Assembly: GCA_027627225.1 (NCBI GenBank)
Contig: CM051038.1
Span: forward strand, 43,135,848 to 43,199,847
Length of the DNA: 64,000 nucleotides
Origin: Congeria kusceri
Taxonomy: Eukaryota > Mollusca > Bivalvia > Myida > Dreissenidae
Direction: 5' to 3'
Within the stretch, counting starts at the first letter, position 1. Every line of letters starts with the position of its first letter. Position numbers and translations under genes: made by a program. A model generated the notes under the pieces. That model searched no databases. It was not told the origin of the DNA and saw only the letters and a list, made by a program, of their open reading frames with translations. Shown one piece after another: positions 57,801 to 64,000 of the stretch.

Positions 57801-60415
57801 ACTTAAATAGCAAAATTACTTCAAAATTATTCTCCTCTGAAACCGCAAGGCCTAGAGGTTTCATAGTTGGTATTTAACATCCTATAGTGGTCCTCTACAA
57901 ATATTGTTCAAATGATGCCCCCTGGGGTCAAAACTGGCCACGCCCCGGGGGTCATATGATTTATATAGACTTAAATAGCAAAATGACTTTAAAAATCTTC
58001 TCCTCAGAAACAGCAAGGCCCAGAGGTTTCTTATTTGGTACGTAACAGCGTATAGTGGTCCTCTACAAATATTGTTCAAATTATGCCCCTGGCGTCAAAA
58101 CTGGTCACGCCCCGGGGGTCACATGGTTTATATAAACTAAAATAGCAATATGTCTTTAAAAGTCTTCTATAAAACCGCAAGACCCAAAGGTTTTTTATTT
58201 GGTATGTAACAACCTATAGTGGTCCTCTACAAAAATTGTTCAAATTAAGCCCCATTGGTCAAAACTGACCACACCCCAGGGATCACATGGTTTATGTAGA
58301 CTTAAATAGCAAAATGACTTTAAAATTATTCTCCTCTGAAACCGCAAGTCCTTGAGGTTTCATATTTGGTATGTAATATTGTATAGTGGTCCTCTAGAAA
58401 TATTGTTAAAATTATGCCCCTGAAGTCAAAACTGGTCACGCCCGGGGGGTCACATGGTTTATATAGACTTAAATAACAAAATGAATTTAACAATCTTCTC
58501 CTCTGAATCTCTCCAAAGATTGTTCAAATTATGCCCCTGGGGTCAAATCTGGCCACACCCTGAGAGGTCACGTGGTTTATATAGACTTAAATAGCAAAAT
58601 GACTTTAAAAATCTTTACCTGAAACCGCAAGGCCCAGAGGTTTGTTCAAGATTGTTTAACTTATGACCCTGGAATAAAAATAAGCCACGCCTTGGGGATG
58701 CAAATTCCAATTGGGTTACAAGAACTCAGGTGAGCATCCTAGGGCCCTCAGGGCCCTCTTGTTATCGATTGCACCGGGATTCTCTCCCATACGGCCATGA
58801 TTGCCCCAAGAAGACTTGGTAGTTGGTTACGGGGGATAATGCGAGATACGGGAGATATCCGGGTATTTTAATGCCAAGTGTGCAGCACCTAATACACTGC
58901 AATTTGGTTTAACTTTCCATGCTAAAGATGAGTTAGTAGATGAGGGTGTGGCGGTGGCCCGAACCTGCGATCCCGGGATTGTGAAGCCAGTGCGTTACCA
59001 CTAGACCACGGATCCGCCACCTTAGCATAAGAGTCCTTATAGATACGGGCTCAGCACCAGCTAACACAATTATTGAATGCACATACAGTACCCCAGTCTC
59101 AACTGCATAAGATTTTAATTCAAGAAAATAAAGCATGTTGTTCACTAAGTGTTATATTATCAAATTTGTGCTGCTGATAATAAAACGTGCTTTCTTAATT
59201 AACTAAGTGTGTTAATATAACTACGTTTTGAATTAGAGCCAAAAGTTACTGTGTTAAGTAAAAAAAACTTACATCTAAAGGGTATACATTTTATTTGCGA
59301 TAAAATATACACTAATATATTGCTCCATACACAACAGCACTGTGTTTAGACAGACACACGAGACCTCAATATATTCAATAGAAGAGGTCTTTGCAACGAA
59401 CATTTCATCTGCACTTGCCTAAGTAACATTAACATAACAATAACATCCGAAACATCTAACACCGATATGTAAATTATTTGAATTTAATCTAGTCTTGCGA
59501 AAAACATCAATCTTAATTATAATAATATATTTACAAAATCATTCAACCATACATTGACTTAGATGTGCTTACGATCAAAAAATATATCGGCCGCTGACAT
59601 ACATAAATAATCAATTGTAATGATAATAATACAGTTTTAAACTCATTTAACCATGCATTGACTTATTATATGTGTTTACGGCCATCAATTATATCTGCCA
59701 CTGATACAAAAAAAACACAACCAAACAAAACGCGTGTCTTGGGAAAACCGGGCTTAATGCACGTGCGTAAAGTGTCGTCCCGGAATAGTCTGTGCAGTCC
59801 GCACTGGCTAATCCGGGACGACAGTTTCCGCTTTTATGGTATTTTCTGTTTCAATGAAGTCTCTTCTAAACATTAATCCACTATAGGCGGAAAATGTCTT
59901 CCTGGATTAGCCTGTGCAGTCCGCACAGGTTGATCCGGGACGAAACTTTCCGCTTTTATGGTGTTTTCTGTTTCAAGGAGACCTCTTCTAAATGTAAATC
60001 CACTGTAGGCGGAAAATGTCTTCCTGGATAAGCCTGAGCGGAGTGCACAGGCTGATCCGGGACGACACTTTACGCACATGCATTCAGCCCCTTTTCCCCC
60101 GGCACGCCTCAGTTATATGTTACTTGCCCGAGTACCCACCTGTAGAGCGCACACGACCGTCACGTGCAGCGGGGGCGAGTCGTTGACGCCGTATATCAGG
60201 TACCTCTCCTTGAGGCTTTCCACAGTGACATCTAGCAGTACTTCCGGCTTTTCGTCTGCATCCGCCTTTCTCGTGTGCTCATTGTCGTCTGCGTTTGGTT
60301 TCAGTTCAATGTCAATGCCTTGTACAGTGTTATCCGTACAGCAGACGTCTGCCAGGTCTATTTCTCGTTCACTACCGCGTTCATTATTTATAACTACGCC
60401 GTTGACGTTTGCCAT
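45643..60415 (-). CDS. SLC23 / nucleobase-ascorbate transporter family protein, 12 exons
   Basis: Exons (plus coordinates): 60140-60415, 52975-53132, 52432-52532, 51890-51999, 51227-51408, 50692-50812, 50324-50480, 49616-49869, 48407-48571, 47436-47544, 46718-46813, 45643-45854. They sum to 1,941 nt, 646 residues plus stop, with every junction phase matching. Family landmarks: RLPLFQGAASEYVVP, GFSGLIGQLLRFVGPLTIVP, SIGDYYACAR with APPKHAVNRGI, GNIGAIGVTK, FVLDNTVPGTPEERG. SLC23/NAT proteins are polytopic plasma-membrane carriers, Na-coupled for ascorbate in vertebrate SVCTs or for nucleobases in others. Three substrate-site positions differ (see findings), so the substrate is uncertain. One donor is GC instead of GT. 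Five palindromic MITEs sit next to its exons. Confidence 0.93.
46118..46388. repeat. 33-bp minisatellite, eight copies
   Basis: The unit ACAAGGAAAAGATCTCCTAT-CAAAGTGCTGCTC repeats eight times almost without change, inside the intron between SLC23 exons 11 and 12. Because 33 is a multiple of three, several frames on both strands stay open; this is not evidence of coding. Confidence 0.97.
46718..46813 (-). CDS. SLC23 exon 11
   Basis: 96 nt, phase 1-1: GHVVFDKVMSMLLGNPNLVG-TIIAFVLDNTVPG, the last membrane segments. Acceptor TTTCAG|, donor CCAG|GTGAGT. Confidence 0.92.
46814..47435. other. SLC23 intron 10, nothing recognised
   Basis: No repeat recognised. Confidence 0.4.
47436..47544 (-). CDS. 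SLC23 exon 10
   Basis: 109 nt, phase 0 to 1: VTNMSSPRNIAILGLSVFIG-LCVPTWAQKAKNPVQTG, matching the family MNSSRN...GFS.FFGL.VP stretch. Confidence 0.92.
47603..47863. mobile_element. MITE copy 5 (261 bp, two hairpins)
   Basis: TGAGGCGTGTCGTGGGCAAA end, two CCTGTGC hairpins around the TTAGAAGAGACTTC linker, GACACGCCTCA end. It lies 58 bp upstream (mRNA sense) of exon 10. Confidence 0.93.
47864..48406. other. SLC23 intron 9 remainder, nothing recognised
   Basis: AT-rich with no supported feature. Confidence 0.4.
48407..48571 (-). CDS. SLC23 exon 9
   Basis: 165 nt, phase 0-0: VASRHVFICTGIIYILFGIF..., ISIPYPVLGGAIVIMFGIFF, two membrane segments; matches the family SIP.P.LGG motif. Confidence 0.93.
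48589..48851. mobile_element. MITE copy 6 (263 bp, two hairpins)
   Basis: TGAGGCCTGTCGTGGGAAAC to GACACGCCTCA. Only 17 bp separate it from the acceptor end of exon 9, so the branch point must lie in or at the edge of the MITE. Confidence 0.93.
49085..49460. repeat. Dispersed palindromic repeat, copy 2
   Basis: Matches 28600-28990: TTCGATTTATCGTTGTTTAT, GGAATTAAACCACG, GCATCAGAACGACA, GTAGTTTAACGACA. Confidence 0.7.
49616..49869 (-). CDS. SLC23 exon 8, signature region
   Basis: 254 nt, phase 1 to 0, residues 369-453. Carries LDSIGDYYACARV, PAPPKHAVNRGIMIEGLS and GGNIGAIGVTK. In the family the residue before SIGDYYACAR is Glu and the first residue of the NAT signature is Gln, Glu or Pro; here they are Asp394 and Gly444. 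Donor AAG|GTGCGC. Confidence 0.93.
50019..50295. mobile_element. MITE copy 7 (277 bp, C-run in right end)
   Basis: CGAGGAGTGTCGTGGGAAAC start and GCATTAAGCCAGATTTA end region, interrupted by a C-rich tract (50261-50287) before ACGCCTCA. It ends 28 bp from exon 7 on its donor side. Confidence 0.88.
50324..50480 (-). CDS. SLC23 exon 7, GC donor
   Basis: 157 nt, phase 0 to 1: ILISIILNWLLCGALTYAGV..., RTDARIQVIYDNPWFTFPYP. The exon end CCAG is followed by GCACGT, so a GC-AG intron is required for the phase to match exon 8. Confidence 0.9.
50692..50812 (-). CDS. SLC23 exon 6
   Basis: 121 nt, phase 2 to 0: TIVVAMVLFLYLAKYNMPVP-VWTPSLGFRIIRYPLHQVFA. Acceptor TTTGCAG|, donor GCG|GTAAGT. Confidence 0.92.
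50813..51226. other. SLC23 intron 5, nothing recognised
   Basis: No repeat recognised. Confidence 0.4.
51227..51408 (-). CDS. SLC23 exon 5
   Basis: 182 nt, phase 0 to 2: IQGSLLVAGFIHALLGFSGL..., RFVGPLTIVPTLILIFVFIV. Donor TCTC|GTATGT. Confidence 0.93.
51516..51850. repeat. Long CAT/CTC/CTT microsatellite
   Basis: Pyrimidine-rich triplets (ATC, CTC, TTC) fill most of SLC23 intron 4. Long frames (poly-His/Pro or poly-Ile/Leu) are artefacts of composition. Confidence 0.95.
51890..51999 (-). CDS. SLC23 exon 4, extracellular loop
   Basis: 110 nt, phase 1 to 0: GGGQTNSLVGANSSAFGANA-TTDAEIAMDRILNNVRM. Two N-glycosylation sequons (NSS, NAT). Acceptor TTTCAG|, donor ATG|GTAAGA. Confidence 0.9.
52000..52431. 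other. SLC23 intron 3, nothing recognised
   Basis: No repeat recognised. Confidence 0.4.
52432..52532 (-). CDS. SLC23 exon 3
   Basis: 101 nt, phase 2 to 1: LPLFQGAASEYVVPLLLVAS-ADDSFCSSRNASPG. PLFQG is a family motif. Donor CCAG|GTCAGT. Confidence 0.93.
52925..52997. repeat. 39-bp tandem duplication over a splice donor
   Basis: TTACACATTACCGTATCCCA-AAGAGGTTCATGCA occurs at 52925-52958 and 52964-52997. The second copy contains the end of SLC23 exon 2 and its donor; the first copy repeats both inside the intron. Confidence 0.93.
52975..53132 (-). CDS. SLC23 exon 2
   Basis: 158 nt, phase 0 to 2: QALLSLSSQLIVSLLVAEAV-CASTNDVFKARLLSS..., FMSGLTTVCMNLFGIR. Acceptor CTCTGCAG|, donor ATACG|GTAATG. 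Confidence 0.92.
53150..53386. mobile_element. MITE copy 8 (237 bp)
   Basis: AGAGACTTGTCGTGGGAAAA start, linker TTTAGAAGAGACTTCATTGA, CGACACGACTCA end; the second hairpin is shortened. Only 17 bp from the acceptor end of exon 2. Confidence 0.9.
53387..56572. other. SLC23 intron 1, first part, nothing recognised
   Basis: AT-rich; the frame at 56040-56291 has no domain. No repeat was identified. Confidence 0.4.
56573..58760. repeat. Foldback-ended satellite, ~166-bp unit
   Basis: It opens AGCTTACCTGAGCACAAAGT-GCTCATGGTGAGCT, a hairpin end, and closes AACTCAGGTGAGC...GGCCCTCTTGTT. Inside, AGTGGTCCTC or variants occurs at 56901, 57066, 57219, 57385, 57549, 57719, 57886, 58054, 58218 and 58385, so most spacings are 164-170 (one is 153). 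Each unit has CCGCAAGGCCCAGAGGTTTC and CTGGCCACGCCCCGGGGGTC. Confidence 0.93.
58952..59022 (-). repeat. tRNA-like SINE head
   Basis: Minus strand GGCGGATCCGTGGTCTAGTG has a box A, GCAGGTTCGGGCC a box B, and GGCGG...CCGCC could pair as an acceptor arm, but the anticodon arm does not fold. A tRNA pseudogene or SINE is likely. Confidence 0.5.
59023..59729. other. SLC23 intron 1, nothing recognised
   Basis: AT-rich without a supported feature. Confidence 0.4.
59730..60111. mobile_element. MITE copy 9 (382 bp, three hairpins)
   Basis: ACGCGTGTCTTGGGAAAACC start and GGCACGCCTCA end. Three GCCTGTGCAGTCCGC-type hairpins alternate with two linkers (TTTTCTGTTTCAATGAAGTC and TTTTCTGTTTCAAGGAGACC). It ends 28 bp from exon 1 on its donor side. 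Confidence 0.92.
60140..60415 (-). CDS. SLC23 exon 1, N-terminus
   Basis: ATG in context ATTATGG opens MANVNGVVINNERGSEREID..., a ~75-residue hydrophilic tail, then LIYGVNDSPPLHVTVVCALQ, the start of TM1. The exon ends CTACAG|GTGGGT in phase 0, directly joined to QALLSLSS of exon 2. Confidence 0.9.
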
Positions 60416-60953
60416 AATTACAATGCAAGCAGAAAGTTTGTTTAGTTATGAAGTTAGATAATTACATTTGATGATAAATAGCGCTTGGCAAAAGTAATAA
60501 CTTAGCTTATAAATGTCAACAAACGCTTGTGTAAGATGATTCTTATTTAAGCATGCGATTAATTAATTATCATTTAGATCTACACCGTATATAAAATAAA
60601 ACAACTACCGTGCCTATCAAATTTGTTACACTCTACATCTTCAGTAGCTAATTGCCTTTGAAGACAGTAAGCTTGTAACCTAAGGGTGAAATTGATGTCC
60701 TGATTAATTCTGACTGTGGCATGTTCTTGTTTTGACGGCCGGACCAGGATTACGTCGTGTGCGTGAATAATTCGACCCCACTTTTATGTAAAATAACACC
60801 GTTATTATAATTTATCATGTCCAGAACAGAGCATGTTTAAAAGCATTGTTCCCACTTGTATGTGTATATAATGATTAATTAACGTCATACTATTCAGCGT
60901 GTTTGATCTCAATGACATGAAATGAAAATATATTAACGTGAAGAATATATATA
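60416..60953. other. Upstream of SLC23 start
   Basis: Presumed 5' UTR and promoter region; no core promoter motif is convincing. Confidence 0.35.
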
Positions 60954-61178
60954 TGAGGCGTGGCGTAGGCAAATCGGGTTTAATGCATGTGCGTAAAGTG
61001 TCGTCCCGTTTAAGCCTGCGCAGTCCGCTAAACCGGGACGGCACTTTCCGGATTTATGGTACTTTCAGTTCAAGGAAGTTTCTAATAAACATAAATCCAC
61101 TGTGTGGACTGCAGAGGCTTATCCGGGACGACACTTAACGCACATGCATTAAGCCCGGTTTTTCCCACGACACGCCTA
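60954..61178. mobile_element. MITE copy 10 (225 bp)
   Basis: TGAGGCGTGGCGTAGGCAAA start, shortened hairpins, linker CATAAATCCACTGTG, CGACACGCCTA end. It lies about 540 bp upstream of the SLC23 ATG, the only copy not next to a recognised exon. Confidence 0.88.
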
Positions 61179-61329
61179 ATATATAATTTAAGGAGGATCT
61201 TAATCCCATATACAATGTATACGAACGTACGTCACACGCACATGTTATCTGTAATGTGAATGATGTTTCATGCAAGATTTATCTGGAGCCCTCAGCTGAT
61301 TATCTAGTGCTGCAAGTATGAGTTGATTT

Positions 61330-61600
61330 TTTTATACCCCAGTCACTGTGTCACATTTTCGTCGTCTCGTTTAGCTACGTTGCGCAACGTGCCATGTACG
61401 TAGTTCAACGAAGCCGAAACGCGCCTCTGTAAACGTGGCACAAGTTGGCAGGTACGTAGTTCAACGTAAACGACAAATCTGAATTTTGAACATGTTCACA
61501 ATACTGCTACGTTACACCACAACGTACTTGTACGTAGTGATACATATTGCACAACGTAGAACAACGTGGCCTGTACATAGCACAACGTGAACATAACGAG
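61330..61600. repeat. Cluster of CAACGT / TACGTAG motifs
   Basis: ATGTACGTAGTTCAACG and AGGTACGTAGTTCAACG, plus CACAACGTAG, ACAACGTGGCC, CACAACGTGAAC and others recur within 250 bp. It may be a degraded short repeat. Confidence 0.5.
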
Positions 61601-62699
61601 ATAGTCATTAATAGTCAGTCGGGTTGTATTTATATTATTCGGTTCCAGTCGTAGCTCAAATCGTGATCTCCATCTATAATGATTGTGAAAGACATCGCGA
61701 CCACAGTCGTATCCTTATTAACGTAGCGCATTGATTCGTGATACGCGTATCGTAACTTATCTGTACGTACTAGAACGTCCTAATTCGGGGAACTCGATCT
61801 TGATGATCGTGTCAGATCGAGACCGAATCGTGGACTTGATCGAAACAATCCCAACTGAACGTATGTAATCGTATCTAAACTGGAGATCAGATCGTGACTC
61901 CTTTAATTTACAAATCGTTGCCAGATCGCAACAGAGCGCAAAAAAAAAACATCGTACCAAAGCGTATGGACGCGCATCACATTTTATCCATGCAGTCATG
62001 TGCAAATTTATCTAGCGTTTTGTCCTATCATTCAGTCGGAAGCCAGATGTTAAACTGTACAATAATTAACACAAATGAGCATTTCGAAAGGTTTGTAAAG
62101 CAAGTGTTAAACTGGAAAAAATTACATGAACGAGACAATTTCACAGTTTGGGGTTCCAAAAGAACATTTTTTATAAAAAAAGGAATTTGAAGAATGTATC
62201 GAACCGTTTGTTTGCTATGCTGTTTTGGTTGCATAACACAATTATTATGATATTTATTATGACTTTTTGAGTTAACAATTGCTAGGTTTTGTTTACCAGA
62301 CTGCTGTTTTTCTAAAAATATAACAGATATTTGTCAAAAGTTTAACTTTACCCAAGCAATGTGCTTTTCTTATCTTATATGAATGAAAAAACATTCAACA
62401 TGAAAAAGTCAGTTTTATAAATTATTTCTCACAGCCAAAAAGCTTTGAAACTGCACCTTTGAACAATGGCTAATTGTGAGTTAAAGAAGTAGTGGCTGAG
62501 GCGCTATCATTCAAAAACAAGACATAGTTCGTGATATATTATATTTCAAACTATTTGTGAATAAACAGACACAACACAAAACATATGTCAGCGAAATTGG
62601 CACTAAGTCGGCATCATTTGCCTTATTAGTTCACAACGCAATCATATGAGTATTCTTCACAATTGTTGATGACATATGGACGTTGTTTCTACACACAAG
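61601..62699. other. Intergenic, nothing recognised
   Basis: GATCGTG/ATCGT-rich text at 61650-61940; frames at 61894-62190 have no domain. Confidence 0.4.
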
Positions 62700-63135
62700 G
62701 GGCAATTAATACGGTCTTTCTGGTCCGACCTTGCTAAAGTTTGACTTCATCTGAGATCGTATGACCATAGACAAACTGTGCAAGTTTGGTGAAGATTGGA
62801 TGAAAAATGAAGTCTCTATCCTGAATAAAGTCCATACTTTATTCACAAACAAGGGCAATAAATCCGATGTTTATATCCTGAACTAGCCAAGTTTATCTTC
62901 TGCTGAGATCGTATGGTCATACACAAACAGTGCAAGTTTGGTCAAGATTGGATGGAAAATAAAGAATATATCTTGGAAAAAGGCTTTTTGCATCTCTGCA
63001 TTAAAAAAGGTGCTATAACACTAGTGTTACTGGCGCGATCTTGCCCAATATCAATCCCGTCCGCGATTTTAGTCGCATGAGAGGTCCCTATACATGTACC
63101 AATAGTCACCGAGCGCTTTGTGTTCAGGTGAGCTA
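62700..63135. repeat. Two-unit dispersed repeat ending in AGGTGAGCT
   Basis: GAGATCGTATG with GTGCAAGTTTGGT-AAGATTGGATG occurs near 62752 and 62904 (about 152 bp apart). The end GTTCAGGTGAGCTAAAAAT matches the foldback-end family of 56573-58760. Confidence 0.65.
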
Positions 63136-64000
63136 AAAATTAGAAAGAAAAAAATCTCCTCTTGATTGAATGTTTGTATATTTAACAATATACGTTGTAC
63201 GTTAATATGACATCTAAATTAGGTCTTGATGAATGTCATACGTAGCCATCAAAGAACGAGTTCCCTAGCAACATGCCAATTTACTATTTGATGTAAGCTT
63301 TTCTGACGGTACAGTGTCTTCAGAGACTCGTGTTTAGCCATTATAAGTTCACGACCGTGCGGGTGATATATTGCATATAGTAACTGACAGTGGTTGATTT
63401 TAAACAGCTGCTGTGGCCCAAGGGTATATTTGGAAAAAAAAACAATCAACTCCTCTTCCTAATAACTTCCTAATAATAGGAAGTAAATGGACTGCCAAAA
63501 CTGTTTTACGATTAAAGACATCAGAAAGCAATAAGTGAATAATACATGGAATAAATAAGTAAATGATATTCGTTTTGTCTGATGATTGGTATTATCTGAT
63601 TGCACTTTCTGTGTTGCATTTAGTGAGTTTGTTCTGGTCAAATATGGACAAACATTCCTTAGCATTTGCCGGTATTCGTTTCCGATTGAACAAACGTGCA
63701 GAATACCTTCAGAAATGTGAAATGAAAAGTAAGAACGCCTCCTCTCAATTTTACAAACGCCTAAGACAATGGAATTGGTTATGCATATTTAATAAAAGTT
63801 GTAGCTTCTTGGAACGACCGGACCAAGTTATGCATGCCTTCGTTTCAGTACCACGACTAACCAGTACCACAGCTTGCCTGACAATTACACATGGAAAGGT
63901 TTATAGCCCTGATAAAACTACTAAGGTTGTTGAGTAATTAGGTTACACTGTTGGACATTCCTGATGGTTGAGAAAATGAAGTTTATCTTGAAACGCTGAT
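63136..64000. other. Window end, no supported gene
   Basis: A 124-residue frame at 63563-63937 (MIFVLSDDWYYLIALSVLHL...) starts with a hydrophobic stretch but has no recognisable domain or neighbouring exon; it is probably chance. Confidence 0.35.

Noticed and set aside
13854..60111. MITEs as introner elements that created the introns
   Set aside because: None of the MITEs has both ends at the splice sites, the introns contain much other sequence, and intron phases match ancient domain boundaries. The exon proximity itself is kept as a finding.
63563..63937. 124-residue frame at the window end as a gene
   Set aside because: No recognisable domain or neighbouring exon; not enough evidence to call a gene.

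Overview
This is eukaryotic nuclear DNA, AT-rich, with small phase-matched exons spread over long introns and many dispersed repeats. The repeat types (GGTCAAGGTCA-type ~168-bp arrays, the AGCTCACCTGAGCACAAAGTGCTCATGG foldback repeat, tRNA-derived SINEs, APE-type LINEs) and the EGF-rich gene point to a bivalve mollusc. A dreissenid-like heterodont is my best guess; this is an inference from repeat style, not from a search.

Layout. Positions 1-3257 hold a decayed Ty3/Gypsy retroelement: gag-like, protease and integrase pieces with the reverse transcriptase missing, plus one 3' LTR. Positions 3.6-7.6 kb are repeats: a 168-bp tandem array, microsatellites and a 0.93-kb element with perfect 21-bp terminal inverted repeats. 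Positions 7.66-13.6 kb hold two APE-type non-LTR retrotransposons of one superfamily placed head to head (LINE-A minus, LINE-B plus). Positions 13.73-30.43 kb are a plus-strand multi-exon gene for a secreted, probably GPI-anchored protein (signal peptide, WSC, about eight EGF units, two TSP1, one LDLa, hydrophobic tail). It carries many separate lesions and looks like a pseudogene. Positions 31.7-43.5 kb hold a hAT-like MITE, then two related LINEs abutting tail to tail (LINE-C plus, LINE-D minus), then an inverted half copy of the same MITE. Positions 45.64-60.42 kb are an intact minus-strand SLC23/NAT-family transporter gene. Its twelve exons join into 1,941 coding bases (646 residues) with every splice phase consistent. 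Positions 60.4-64 kb are upstream and repeat sequence without a gene I can support.

The main unexpected signals are these. (1) A palindromic MITE family with TGAGGCGTGTCGTGG ends is present ten times, and all nine copies inside the two genes lie 15-100 bp from an exon edge, six of them within 30 bp. (2) These MITEs are modular: a hairpin unit H occurs zero, one, two or three times, joined by a linker. (3) In three LINE copies ORF1 and ORF2 are separated only by a conserved amber codon in one continuous reading frame, which suggests readthrough or reinitiation. (4) The SLC23 protein departs from the family at three substrate-site positions (QH becomes QQ, TM8 Glu becomes Asp, NAT signature begins with Gly). 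(5) A 39-bp tandem duplication copies one SLC23 splice donor.

The intact SLC23 reading frame is an internal control: it argues that the many lesions in the EGF/TSP1 gene are real and not general sequencing error.
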